The translations under genes were made by a program, and so were the position numbers. From Symsagittifera roscoffensis (Eukaryota > Xenacoelomorpha > Acoela > Convolutidae): a stretch of DNA of 62,000 nt. The first letter of the stretch is position 1, and each line of letters begins with the position of its first letter. The notes under the pieces are model-generated. The model saw only the letters and a list, made by a program, of their open reading frames with translations, was not told the DNA's origin and ran no database searches. The stretch lies in contig NC_087062.1 of NCBI RefSeq assembly GCF_963678635.1, positions 74,330,349 to 74,392,348 of the forward strand, in the 5' to 3' direction. Shown in pieces: positions 1 to 12,428 of this stretch.

Positions 1-745
1 ATTTTACATAGGGATCATTAGGTATAAATATTTTACATAGGGATCATTAGGTATAAATGTTTTACATAGGGATCATTAGGTATAAATTTTTACATAGGGA
101 TCATTAGGTATAATTATTTTACATAGGGATCATTAGGTATAAATATTTTACATAGGGATCATTAGGTATAAATATTTTACATAGGGATCATTAGTTATAA
201 ATATTTACATAGGGATCATTAGCTATAAAAATTATACATAGGGATCATTAGGTATAAATTTTTTTACATAGGGATCATTAGGTATAAACATTTTACATAG
301 GGATCATTAGGTATAAATATTTTACATAGGGATCATTAGGTATAAATGTTTTACATAGGGATCATTAGGTATAAATATTTACATAGGGATCATTAGCTAT
401 AAAAATTATACATAGGGATCATTAGGTATAAATTTTTTTACATAGGGATCATTAGGTATAAATATTTTACATAGGGATCATTAGGTATGAATATTTTACA
501 TAGGGATCATTAGGTATAAGTATTTTACATAGGGATCATTAGGTATAAATATTTTATAAGGGATCATTAGCTATAAAAATTATACATAGGGATCATTAGG
601 TATAAATTTTTTTACATAGGGATGGATCATTAGGTATAAATATTTTACATAGGGATCATTAGGTATGAATATTTTACATAGGGATCATTAGGTATAAGTA
701 TTTTACATAGGGATCATTAGGTATAAATATTTTATAAGGGATCAT
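1..745. repeat. Minisatellite, ~29-bp unit with higher-order pattern
   Basis: About 26 head-to-tail copies of a unit with core ACATAGGGATCATTAGGTAT followed by a variable T/A-rich linker. Variant units containing AGCTATAAAAATTATACATA recur near 222, 394 and 569. This gives a higher-order period of about 172-175 bp, roughly six units. The array runs off the left edge of the window. No coding potential. Confidence 0.95.
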
Positions 746-952
746 TAAGTAAAGAAATTTGAAAAAAAAAATTGAAAAAAAAATTGAATTAAAAAATTTT
801 GAAAAAAAAAATTTGAAAAAAAAAATTGAAAAAAAAATTTGAAAAAAAAATTTGAAAAAAAAAAAATTTGAAAAAAAAATTTTGAAAAAAAAAATTTGAA
901 AAAAAAATTTTTTTCAAATTTTTGGATGAAAAAAAATTTTTTGGAAAAATTT
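746..952. repeat. A-rich simple repeat interrupting the minisatellite
   Basis: A tract of (TTTGAAAAAAAA)-like units of irregular length lies between two blocks of the minisatellite. It contains only A, T and G until the last few bases. Confidence 0.9.
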
Positions 953-1083
953 TTACATAGGGATCATTAGGTATAAAAATTTTACATAGGGATCATTAGG
1001 TATAAATATTTTACATAGGGATCATTAGGTATAAATATTTACATAGGGATCATTAGGTATAATCTATACCCAATGATCCCTGT
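953..1083. repeat. Resumed minisatellite ending in an inverted unit
   Basis: Four more minisatellite units follow the A-rich tract. The last unit is followed immediately by TATACCCAATGATCCCTGTA (1064-1083), which is the reverse complement of the unit core with two to three changes. The array therefore ends in a short palindrome. A run of C and then unique sequence follow. Confidence 0.85.
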
Positions 1084-1130
1084 AGGGATCACCCCCCCCC
1101 CGATCCCAGTGTCGTATATCTATACTACTT

Positions 1131-3170
1131 TTGATTTTCTCTGGGCAAGATTTAAAAAAATCATTCCATTCTGTTTTTGTTTTACGTTAAAAACAATCGC
1201 TCTATTCTTTGTATAACTTCTTGAAAATTGTTTCAATAATTTTGAACAATTCAAAGTAAGTTTAATTAACCTAATAAAATTTGGGACGTTTCAATTCTCC
1301 CAATTTTGTAGGTGCCACGTACTTTTGCTGAGGCTCCCACTTTTTTGTGATGACTGAGGTGCTGAATTGTGATGACTTAAATGCGAGGACTGCAGTAAGA
1401 TGCATATTCGTCAAAATGATGCTCGACATCGCAAGAATTACTGAAGTGTAAACCTTGAAAGCAAATTTCTGATTTATGCTTCATGTATCATCTTCCAAAT
1501 TATGTCGGAGTTGGGTTTACTTTGCAAAACATATCTTCAAAACATCTGAATTTTTATACAAATTTTCCTAATATATCATGATAATAAAGTTTCGAAACTT
1601 TACACCAAAATAATAATCCGTATGATTTTTGATAATAAGGTTTTTCTCAAGATATAATTTATAAGCTAAATTTTAGTAAATTTATTTCGAAAATCCTAAT
1701 GCAAAAAAATGAATTTCTATCTCAATTTAGTTTTGTCTGTTTCCGCTTCATCTAATATCTTCTAACTTAATCCAACTCGAATTAAAATGAAAATTGTATC
1801 AGTTCAACGAACAATCAATAATTCGAAGCAGAATTACTACCAAAAATCCTTTGCTTGAAATCTTCAAATGATTTTCTCAATCTGATAACTGTATGTTGCT
1901 GCTCCAGCTCTGAATTTCTATTTTTAAATAATTTTTTGGTTGAGATTGTATATACTTGTCTTGAAAAATTCACAGATTAGCAAAAACATATACTTTTAAA
2001 AAAATTTCTAGATCAGTTATCAATTTTTTTCTGAAATCATCAAAAAAACAGGAGAAAATTCTAATTCTTGATAAATCAAAAACATTATCTGCTCAAAATT
2101 GAATTATACTAGGAATTTTTTTACAAGCACTAAACAGGGGAAACTTTAAAACGGTAACTACGCAAAACCTTTCAACTATTCAATGTTTTATAGATATCCA
2201 GTTTTTTACAATGTCTTAACATTTATTTAACCACTCATCAATGTATGTTATGCAATTTTACTACAAATTTATCGCAACAAAATCTCCGAAAACTTGCAAC
2301 CGATAGAGTTTTTACTGTAGAATAAAGATTTTCGCATCGAATTTTCTTGAAGGTTCCACGACAATTTGAACTCGATTGTTACTGGTTTTTCAATCAATCA
2401 GAACCTTTGAAAAAAAATAAATGACAGATCAAGAATTGTGATATTAAAACTGTATAATTTTTGCAAAAGTTCTTCAAATTTATCACAATTGTTTAGACTT
2501 TTCAGATTCCGAAAAAGTCCTTACTCATAGTAACTTTTCCTTAGTTAATTTGAATAAAAAAAGTTTTTAGTACCTTCTTTTGGATTTCGAGTGTGTTTGG
2601 AGATTGCTGAGCGTCCTTTACTTTTTTAACCTTATCACGAGAATAATGATCCTACTGTTTAGAATATGATTATGATCATTGAGTTCCTCGCTGCTTTATG
2701 TATAAAAGTTACAGTTCGAACACTTCAAAATTAACAGGTTCTACGATGTTTTGACGCATCTATACGTGTATAATCTCTGCCACATTGAAGACATGCAACT
2801 TTTTCGTTTCTATTCAGTGACGGCATCTCAATAAGTAAAGAAAGAACCTGAGAGTAAATTGGAGATTAAGAATGTCCCAAAGTATTAGATAAACAAAATT
2901 AAATTACCTCGAAAACAGAATTAAATTGCCTCAAAAAATTTTTTATAACTGAAAACAGTTATGTAAGTTTCTTAACCAATTGTTTTTAACGTGGAAGAAA
3001 ATCAGAATACATATCACCCTTTTTAGCCAGGTGGAAACAAAAATCATCCAATCTAACCATGGAGTTTTTAAAAGATTTGATATCAACAAATGACAATCGA
3101 GCATTACTTATTAGGAAATTTTTACCTATTTTGATATCAACCTGTCAAAATCAAGCTTTTACTCAGTACG
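1131..3170. repeat. Block D, first copy (2.0-kb segmental repeat)
   Basis: This block is collinear with 13645-15650 at roughly 90% identity by eye. Shared landmarks include the stretch with GGGACGTTTCAATTCTCCC and the stretch with GTATAAAAGTTACAGTTCG near 2700 and 15190. The right end contains repeated GATATCAACC/CAATCAGAAT-like motifs. No open frame of interest; non-coding repeat. Confidence 0.85.
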
Positions 3171-3448
3171 GACTTTTGAACAATTTTGATATCAAACAAT
3201 CGAGCGTTCCTTAACATGTAAAACTTGTGGTATTAACCAAGCCGAATGAAGTATTCAGTGATTTTAAAATAATTCTTAGATCAGAACAGAACTAATTGAT
3301 AAACTTTCCCTTATCAATCAGTTTTATTTAGTTTTCTAACTTAACTAACATATACATTTGACACCAAAGTGAGATAATGAGATTTTTGGTCTGGTTATAT
3401 TATTTTTTCGATACTCAATTCAAATTTGAGATTCCTATCCAAATTTTT
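3171..3448. other. Unassigned AT-rich spacer
   Basis: No gene, RNA or strong repeat seen. It lies between block D and the 4.1-kb tandem duplication. Confidence 0.5.
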
Positions 3449-3627
3449 TCGATTTGTTCCATTTCTAACCAGTGAACAAATAAATTAGCAAAATATACAT
3501 CTTTATCACATTGTTTTGGGTATGTTGTAATATGAATAACCAGAAAATTTTAATATTGGAGAATTGATTAAAAAATATTTTGATAACTTAGATTTTGTAT
3601 TTGTATCAAACTCAAAACAGTAACTTT

Positions 3628-4800
3628 GATATTTACCAAGTAGATAACGCGCCCGAAAAAACTGAGGTTCCTATACAAAACCTACAAAATTCGATTTTTC
3701 TTACCTTTCTCTTACGAATACACAAACCTTACTAGTTCTATTACTTACTTTGATACACTGTAAACTCTATAACCATTGTCAATAAAGGGGGTGCGGACCG
3801 GATGCTCCATAACGTATGTTGAAACATTGGTGTCTGCATCGCCCCCCCCCCCCTCCGGATGAATTCGCACCGACATATACTAATAATACGTGGTTTAATA
3901 TAAATTAGCATAAGCCAGCCGCGGATTTAGGATTTTGTCAACGTGGGGAAGGGGGTTTCCCACTGTATACTATCCGGGGCCAAATTTTCTGCGCCGCAGG
4001 CCATGTTGTGTACAAACAGGGTATAAATTACTTTTTTGACAATTTTTTGTGGGAGCGAGAGCAAATATTTGGTGCCAATTCGAGGTTGCCACAATTTTCA
4101 AGAATTTCCTCTTTAAAATTTTTTTTAAAAAATCGCTGTCTAAAAATTGATGTTTAAATTTTACTAAAGGGTATTCCCTCTCAGAGGCCAGGCAGTCGAA
4201 TCCGCTACTGTCATGAACTTTAATCGAAGAAATAAAGCGTACTCATTGTTGTTCGATGTTGGTTGGATAGACTAGTCTGCGCCGTCTGTAGTTGGACAGA
4301 CCACAGTTCTGTAGTAGGACAGACTAGTCTGCGCCAACGTTTTCTTTGACCTGTGATTTCCAGTGGGTTTACGGCAGGTGGGAATTTTATTAACAGCGGA
4401 TTTTGTATTAATTTGAAATATATATTTTCGGTGACGAACCCTACCAAATTTTTTAAAAGCCAAAATTTCTTATTTCTAAAAGCCAATATCTAGTTTTGAG
4501 GGAAGCGGGCGCCAAGCAAACACGCGATCTTTTGGTAAAAAGTTTCCAAAGAATGTCTTAAAACGCTTTTTTTGTGCCCGTGTTTCAAAAAATTTGGTTG
4601 CGGCGCATACAATTTGGTCAAAATGTGGTCCTCATACTGATTTGGCAATACTTAGAAAATCATTTGGATCGAGCATAAAAAAAGGTCAACAAAAAAAAGG
4701 TTAACAAAGAGGTCAACAAAAAAGGTTGACCAAAAAAAGGTCAACAGAAAAGGTCAACAAAAGGCCTCCTCCCTCGAGCAAACCCCAGATCCTGCTTGTG
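3628..4800. repeat. Block A, copy 1
   Basis: Block A occurs four times: here, 7726-8900, 16115-17281 (all nearly identical) and 17715-18850 (diverged). It starts with the motif CAAGTAGATAACGCGCCCGA and holds a C-run hairpin region (GGTGCG at 3790 pairing with CGCACC at 3866). It also has a tandem CAGACTAGTCTGCGCC motif around 4265-4340 and ends in an AGGTCA-rich tract. It looks like a non-autonomous repeat. I see no transposase and no clear terminal repeats. Confidence 0.85.
4683..4764. repeat. AGGTCAACA-type short tandem array in block A
   Basis: Six imperfect copies of (A)AGGTCAACAAAA, one of them inverted (GGTTGACC). The array recurs in all A copies: about 8781-8862, 17189-17268 and 18697-18809. 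AGGTCA is the half-site of nuclear receptors, but the array also fits simple slippage. Confidence 0.8.
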
Positions 4801-4913
4801 ATATGCACGGGTATCGCAACCTGGTTTTGGATTTGTTTTTTCCATAAACACTTCTTTCACTTGATTCATACTTATCTCCAAGTAGTAACTTGTTTCATAA
4901 AGAATTCAAATTT

Positions 4914-5799
4914 CTTAGCGTCTTAGGTTTACTTAGCCTGGACTAACTAATATGCACTGGACAAATTTCTTGGGTTCGAATTCTGGGTTCGGGAGTTAGC
5001 CTATGTTTTGGCGGCTTGTTTGGCAATCGATAAACTTTTCTCAAAATTTTGCAGCAAGGCACGAGTTTATTGCTGCACGTGTTTTTCCAAATTGAGCAAC
5101 ATTTGATATGAAATTATGACATTTTTGTTATTGTTTGCTTACGTTCAATTCGTCTGCTAGATCCACACGGATTTTCTGTATAGTTTATTTTATTACGCTC
5201 CCGATTAGTAAGCGTTATCAACTTGGAAAAATAAATATTTGTTCCATGTTAGAAAAACTGTTGACAGAATCACTTGTATCTTGGTTCATAATGAATTCAG
5301 GTTTTTTTGCGTCGCCAACACTTAGTCAAAATTTGAATTCGAACCTAACCAGGAAGTTTTGTTCAAATTGGAAACTTTCTTTTCCAAAAAATTTCGACTA
5401 TTCTTTGTCTGCTTATGTTTTGTCGGCTTGATTGCCACATCGTACAATTGAAATTTTGAACACATTTCTCAATAGTTGCTGTTAGTGCTTTGAAATATTC
5501 CCGTAAATGGTAGTTTTATGCAAATAGTTTTAGTTGATTTTTTATATTTTGCTGTTTTTTTCCGCTTAAAAGTTTTATTCAACTCAAAAAATTTCGGCTT
5601 ATAATTTTTTGTCTGAAAGACCTAATTTGGGCTCATTTCTTTTATGCTCCGTTTCGGATTGAACAAAACGCTAAAAATCGTGGAAACCGAATTTGTGGCT
5701 CAATTTTAGTTTAATGATAACAATTATATTTTTGGTTCTACGGGAAATTATTCGAGTTTTGTCGTTGCAGTTTCCGGTTGTTATCTATTTTGTGAGTGT
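4914..5799. repeat. Subrepeat B, copy 1 (~888 bp)
   Basis: B begins with TTAGCGTCTTAGGTTTACTT and runs to the next copy of the same start. Near its start it carries TAGCCTGGACT and, about 40 bases on, GGTTCGAATTC, which resemble pol III A and B boxes. Short reading frames recur in each copy but change length between copies and show no domain. Confidence 0.9.
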
Positions 5800-6688
5800 T
5801 CTTAGCGTCTTAGGTTTACTTAGCCTGGACTAACTAATATGTACTGGACAAATTTCTTGGGTTCGAATTCTGGGTTCGGGAGTTAGCCTATGTTTTGGCG
5901 GCTTGTTTGGCAATCGATAAACTTTTCTCAAAATTTTGCAGCAAGGCACGAGTTTATTGCTGCACGTGTTTTTCCAAATTGAGCAACATTTGATATGAAA
6001 TTATGACATTTTTGTTATTGTTTGCTTACGTTCAATTTGTCTGCTAGATCCACATGGATTCTCTGTATAGTTTTTTTCTATTACGCTCCCGATTAGTAAG
6101 CGTTATCAACTTGGAAAAATAAATAAATGTTTCATGTTAGAAAAACTGTTGACAGAATCACTTTTATCTTGGTTCATAATGAATTCAGGTTTTTTTGCGT
6201 CGCCAACACTTAGTCAAAATTTGAATTCGAACCTAACCAGGAAGTTTTTTTCAAATTGGAAACTTTCTTTTCCAAAAAATTTTGACTATTCTTTGTCTGC
6301 TTATGTTTTGTCGGCTTGATTGCCACATCGTATAATTGAAATTTTGAACACATTTCTCAATAGTTGCTGTTAGTGCTTTGAAATATTCCCGTAAATGGTA
6401 GTTTTATGCAAATAGTTGTAGTTGATTTTTTATATTTTGCTGTTTTTTACCGCTTAAAAGTTTTATTCAACTCAAAAAATTTCGGCTTATAATTTTTTGT
6501 CTGAAAGACCTAATTTGGGCTCATTTCTTTTATGCTCCGTTTCGGATTGAACAAAACGCTAAAAATCGTGGAAACCGAATTTGTGGCTCAATTTTAGTTT
6601 AATGATAACAATTATATTTTTGGTTCTACGGGAAATTATTCGAGTTTTGTCGTTGCAGTTTCCGGTTGTTATCTATTTTGTGAGTGTT
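5800..6688. repeat. Subrepeat B, copy 2
   Basis: Direct repeat of the previous ~888 bp with a few substitutions, for example CACATGGATTCTCTG in place of CACACGGATTTTCTG. Confidence 0.92.
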
Positions 6689-7546
6689 CTTAGCGTCTTA
6701 GGTTTACTTAGCCTGGACTAACTAATATGTACTGGACAAATTTCTTGGGTTCGAATTCTGGGTTCGGGAGTTAGCCTATGTTTTGGCGGCTTGTTTGGCA
6801 ATCGATAAATTTTTCTCAAAATTTTGCAGCAAGGCACGAGTTTATTGCTGCACGTGTTTTTCCAAATTGAGCAACATTTGATATGAAATTATGACATTTT
6901 TGTTATTGTTTGCTTACGTTCAATTTGTCTGCTAGATCCACATGGATTCTCTGTATAGTTTTTTTCTATTACGCTCCCGATTAGTAAGCGTTATCAACTT
7001 GGAAAAATAAATAAATGTTTCATGTTAGAAAAACTGTTGACAGAATCACTTTTATCTTGGTTCATAATGAATTCAGGTTTTTTTGCGTCGCCAACACTTA
7101 GTCAAAATTTGAATTCGAACCTAACCAGGAAGTTTTTTTCAAATTGGAAACTTTCTTTTCCAAAAAATTTCGACTATTCTTTGTCTGCTTATGTTTTGTC
7201 GGCTTGATTGCCACATCGTATAATTGAAATTTTGAAGACATTTCTCAATAGTTGCTGTTAGTGCTTTGAAATATTCCCGTAAATGGTAGTTTTATGCAAA
7301 TAGTTGTAGTTGATTTTTTATATTTTGCTGTTTTTTTCCGCTTAAAAGTTTTATTCAACTTAAAAAATTTCGGCTTATAATTTTTGGTCTGAAAGACCTA
7401 ATTTGGGCTCATTTCTTTTATGCTCCGTTCCGGATTGAACAAAACGCTAAAAATCGTGGAAACCGAATTTGTAGCTCAATTTTAGTCTAATGATAACAAT
7501 TATATTTTTGGTTCTACGGGAAATTATTCAAGTTTTGTCGGTGCAG
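6689..7546. repeat. Subrepeat B, copy 3, joined to the next A block
   Basis: Third direct copy. It carries its own variants (GTTCCGGATTG, TAGCTCAATTTTAGTCTAATG) and is cut at GTCGGTGCAGTTT, where the second 4.1-kb unit begins. The same variants occur in the last B copy before 10760, so this copy corresponds to that one. Confidence 0.9.
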
Positions 7547-10500
7547 TTTTTCGATTTGTTCCATTTCTAACCAGTGAACAAATAAATTAGCAAAATATAC
7601 ATCTTTATCACATTGTTTTGGGTATGTTGTAATATGAATAACCAGAAAATTTTAATATTGGAGAATTGATTAAAAAATATTTTGATAACTTAGATTTTGT
7701 ATTTGTATCAAACTCAAAACAGTAACTTTGATATTTACCAAGTAGATAACGCGCCCGAAAAAACTGAGGTTCCTATACAAAACCTACAAAATTCGATTTT
7801 TCTTACCTTTCTCTTACGAATACACAAACCTTACTAGTTCTATTACTTACTTTGATACACTGTAAACTCTATAACCATTGTCAATAAAGGGGGTGCGGAC
7901 CGGATGCTCCATAACGTATGTTGAAACATTGGTGTCTGCATCGCCCCCCCCTCCGGATGAATTCGCACCGACATATACTAATAATACGTGGTTTAATATA
8001 AATTAGCATAAGCCAGCCGCGGATTTAGGATTTTGTCAACGTGGGGAAGGGGGTTTCCCACTGTATACTATCCGGGGCCAAATTTTCTGCGCCGCAGGCC
8101 ATGTTGTGTACAAACAGGGTATAAATTACTTTTTTGACAATTTTTTGTGGGAGCGAGAGCAAATATTTGGTGCCAATTCGAGGTTGCCACAATTTTCAAG
8201 AATTTCCTCTTTAAAATTTTTTTTAAAAAATCGCTGTCTAAAAATTGATGTTTAAATTTTACTAAAGGGTATTCCCTCTCAGAGGCCAGGCAGTCGAATC
8301 CGCTACTGTCATGAACTTTAATCGAAGAAATAAAGCGTACTCATTGTTGTTCGATGTTGGTTGGATAGACTAGTCTGCGCCGTCTGTAGTTGGACAGACC
8401 ACAGTTCTGTAGTAGGACAGACTAGTCTGCGCCAACGTTTTCTTTGACCTGTGATTTCCAGTGGGTTTACGGCAGGTGGGAATTTTATTAACAGCGGATT
8501 TTGTATTAATTTGAAATATATATTTTCGGTGACGAACCCTACCAAATTTTTTAAAAGCCAAAATTTCTTATTTCTAAAAGCCAATATCTAGTTTTGAGGG
8601 AAGCGGGCGCCAAGCAAACACGCGATCTTTTGGTAAAAAGTTTCCAAAGAATGTCTTAAAACGCTTTTTTTGTGCCCGTGTTTCAAAAAATTTGGTTGCG
8701 GCGCATACAATTTGGTCAAAATGTGGTCCTCATACTGATTTGGCAATACTTAGAAAATCATTTGGATCGAGCATAAAAAAAGGTCAACAAAAAAAAGGTT
8801 AACAAAGAGGTCAACAAAAAAGGTTGACCAAAAAAAGGTCAACAGAAAAGGTCAACAAAAGGCCTCCTCCCTCGAGCAAACCTCAGATCCTGCTTGTGAT
8901 ATGCACGGGTATCGCAACCTGGTTTTGGATTTGTTTTTTCCATAAACACTTCTTTCACTTGATTCATACTTATCTCCAAGTAGTAACTTGTTTCATAAAG
9001 AATTCAAATTTCTTAGCGTCTTAGGTTTACTTAGCCTGGACTAACTAATATGCACTGGACAAATTTCTTGGGTTCGAATTCTGGGTTCGGGAGTTAGCCT
9101 ATGTTTTGGCGGCTTGTTTGGCAATCGATAAACTTTTCTCAAAATTTTGCAGCAAGGCACGAGTTTATTGCTGCACGTGTTTTTCCAAATTGAGCAACAT
9201 TTGATATGAAATTATGACATTTTTGTTATTGTTTGCTTACGTTCAATTCGTCTGCTAGATCCACACGGATTTTCTGTATAGTTTATTTTATTACGCTCCC
9301 GATTAGTAAGCGTTATCAACTTGGAAAAATAAATATTTGTTCCATGTTAGAAAAACTGTTGACAGAATCACTTGTATCTTGGTTCATAATGAATTCAGGT
9401 TTTTTTGCGTCGCCAACACTTAGTCAAAATTTGAATTCGAACCTAACCAGGAAGTTTTGTTCAAATTGGAAACTTTCTTTTCCAAAAAATTTCGACTATT
9501 CTTTGTCTGCTTATGTTTTGTCGGCTTGATTGCCACATCGTACAATTGAAATTTTGAACACATTTCTCAATAGTTGCTGTTAGTGCTTTGAAATATTCCC
9601 GTAAATGGTAGTTTTATGCAAATAGTTTTAGTTGATTTTTTATATTTTGCTGTTTTTTTCCGCTTAAAAGTTTTATTCAACTCAAAAAATTTCGGCTTAT
9701 AATTTTTTGTCTGAAAGACCTAATTTGGGCTCATTTCTTTTATGCTCCGTTTCGGATTGAACAAAACGCTAAAAATCGTGGAAACCGAATTTGTGGCTCA
9801 ATTTTAGTTTAATGATAACAATTATATTTTTGGTTCTACGGGAAATTATTCGAGTTTTGTCGTTGCAGTTTCCGGTTGTTATCTATTTTGTGAGTGTTCT
9901 TAGCGTCTTAGGTTTACTTAGCCTGGACTAACTAATATGTACTGGACAAATTTCTTGGGTTCGAATTCTGGGTTCGGGAGTTAGCCTATGTTTTGGCGGC
10001 TTGTTTGGCAATCGATAAACTTTTCTCAAAATTTTGCAGCAAGGCACGAGTTTATTGCTGCACGTGTTTTTCCAAATTGAGCAACATTTGATATGAAATT
10101 ATGACATTTTTGTTATTGTTTGCTTACGTTCAATTTGTCTGCTAGATCCACATGGATTCTCTGTATAGTTTTTTTCTATTACGCTCCCGATTAGTAAGCG
10201 TTATCAACTTGGAAAAATAAATAAATGTTTCATGTTAGAAAAACTGTTGACAGAATCACTTTTATCTTGGTTCATAATGAATTCAGGTTTTTTTGCGTCG
10301 CCAACACTTAGTCAAAATTTGAATTCGAACCTAACCAGGAAGTTTTTTTCAAATTGGAAACTTTCTTTTCCAAAAAATTTCGACTATTCTTTGTCTGCTT
10401 ATGTTTTGTCGGCTTGATTGCCACATCGTATAATTGAAATTTTGAACACATTTCTCAATAGTTGCTGTTAGTGCTTTGAAATATTCCCGTAAATGGTAGT

Positions 10501-10789
10501 TTTATGCAAATAGTTGTAGTTGATTTTTTATATTTTGCTGTTTTTTTCCGCTTAAAAGTTTTATTCAACTTAAAAAATTTCGGCTTATAATTTTTGGTCT
10601 GAAAGACCTAATTTGGGCTCATTTCTTTTATGCTCCGTTCCGGATTGAACAAAACGCTAAAAATCGTGGAAACCGAATTTGTAGCTCAATTTTAGTCTAA
10701 TGATAACAATTATATTTTTGGTTCTACGGGAAATTATTCAAGTTTTGTCGGTGCAGTTTCCGGTTGTTATCTATTTTGTGAGTGTTCAA
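7547..10789. repeat. 4.1-kb tandem duplication, unit 2 (A + two B subrepeats)
   Basis: Second copy of the tandem unit. It matches unit 1 at an offset of 4098 bp but has only two B subrepeats (starting near 9012 and 9898) instead of three, so it is one 888-bp unit shorter. Its last B copy continues into block C, whereas unit 1 was interrupted at the same point. This is the pattern of unequal exchange. Confidence 0.92.
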
Positions 10790-11920
10790 GCTGCCGTCGA
10801 TTGTGTTTCTGAAAGAAAAAATCAATTTCTTGGACTTAGTCCACCCTTTTCCTCTCTGCTAGTAAAGCTTGCGGTTAGCGAACGTTATTCAATTAGAACA
10901 TGTATTTTTTGGGTTATCAAGTTGTTTAACAGAATCACTTGAATCACTTGTATCTTGGTTCAGAAATAATTCAAATGTCCATGCGTTTTCGGTCAACTTA
11001 GCGTGGAGGCAATGAATACGCCCGGAACGGCAAAATTTTGAATTCGAAACTGACCAAGTACTGTTTTTTTTTCAAACCGGAAATATTGCGTTTCAAAGAA
11101 AAATAACAGCTTATTATTTGTTTAACTGCTTTTCTTTTGTCGGCTTAATTGCCACCTCTTATAATCTTTTTTTCCTGTGCGCATTTTTCATTAGAAGTGC
11201 TTTTGTGTTTTTTACTCCAGCAGTATCTAGTTTTATTAATTTGTTTTTGGTAATTCTTTTTTATTTTTTTTTTGTGTTTGATAACTTAAATCGTTCCAAA
11301 TTATTTGATTTTATTTTTCATCGGTTTAGTGATTTAATATTGAGTTGCTTCAAGGAAAACACAATTTTAATGCTCCCCTCCGGATCGCACAAAGTGCTAA
11401 TTCAAAGTTTTGCCTGAAAGTTTTTTTGTTTTTCACTGAAACTGAGTTTTACTGACAGTTACTCAAATTTTGTCCGCTCAGTTGATGCTCGATAAATATT
11501 TCTGAAGTTTCAATGAATTTTGCCGATTGTGTTCCTGCACGTGTTTTCCGCAACTAAAACATTATTTCCGGCAAAAAAAATGTTTTTGTTCGAAAATAAT
11601 TTTTTTTAGACTTAGTGACTCTCATTTCTTGTTTGCTTGCTTGCAATGTTTTTTTATGCAGTGCAACGCTCCGCTTCGCTTCTGTGTTTTTATTTATTTA
11701 TTTTTGTTGTTTTTGAAGTTATAGATCGCGTGTTTGCTGTACTTTTGTTTGTGATTTTAATGGCAGCTACGCGTCCTATTGTACCACATTTCGAACTCGG
11801 AGAAATTTTATGCTTGGGTGGTTTTTTATTCAGTCAAATTTCAGTGAGGAAAAGAAGTGATTCTCTTGCTGATTTGAATAAATTCTTGGAAAACGAAGAG
11901 GATTGTAAGCAGCTATGAGA
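10790..11920. repeat. Block C, first copy
   Basis: Collinear with 19840-20680, sharing for instance AAGCTTGCGGTTAGCGA and GGCAGCTACGCGTC. Short plus-strand frames between 11118 and 11918 are rich in F, L, C and S from T-rich DNA and show no domain. They are changed by indels in the second copy, so I do not call a gene. Confidence 0.8.
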
Positions 11921-12428
11921 CGGGTTAAATGCCTGTCGTCACTTCTTGAGTGATAACGAGATGGAAAGTGGGCGCCACAAGGTAATCAGTTTTTAACTTT
12001 CGAAACTAAATCCTAATCTAGTTAATGAAAAAGTGGATCAAATCTTTGAAAAAAATTTATTGTGCAGCAACAATCAAAATTGCCATGGGATTTGTGTCAC
12101 ATAATATAGAAACCGGCGAAAATCGATATTTCTCCGCTCATAAAAATAACACAATCTTTGATAAGTCACTGTTTCTCATTCACTGTTTCTCGCACTTGAA
12201 CTTGTACTAGATCAGACGACAACTCTACAGAGTACATAAGGTTGCTGTTTTGCACTGAGAAGATAATTTTTGGCAATAAATTGAGTAGAAAAGACAGAGT
12301 AAAAACAAGAAGGATTTAGTGCTGAGAGAGGAATTAGTTGATGGTAGTTAAGTTGAAAACAAATTGATTTTTAATTAAGAGTGAGATGTACACCTTCAAT
12401 TCAAATTGGTGGGTTTAATCAATCAGAA
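11921..12428. other. Spacer without recognisable features
   Basis: AT-rich sequence between block C and the foldback element. The small frame at 12025-12210 has no recognisable domain and no supporting signals. Confidence 0.5.

Larger units (their letters stand above)
3449..7546. repeat. 4098-bp tandem duplication, unit 1 (A + three B subrepeats)
   Basis: The sequence repeats almost perfectly 4098 bp downstream: positions 4220, 5135 and 6134 correspond to 8318, 9233 and 10232. The unit consists of block A (3449-4913) followed by three B subrepeats of about 888 bp (starting near 4914, 5800 and 6689). A and B carry only short frames that recur in every copy and read as repeat shadows. Confidence 0.93.

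Noticed and set aside
1-745. TTAGG inside the minisatellite unit, as in insect or nematode telomere repeats
   Set aside because: TTAGG occurs once per ~29-bp unit, not as a pure tandem array. It is part of a longer unit, so this is not a telomere.
4220-4486. 88-codon minus-strand frame present three times identically
   Set aside because: It recurs because block A is duplicated. It is broken in the diverged fourth A copy (18287-18478) and has no domain.
5135-5431. 98- and 61-codon plus-strand frames in the B subrepeats
   Set aside because: Their length changes between copies through single substitutions, and the DNA is non-coding in character.
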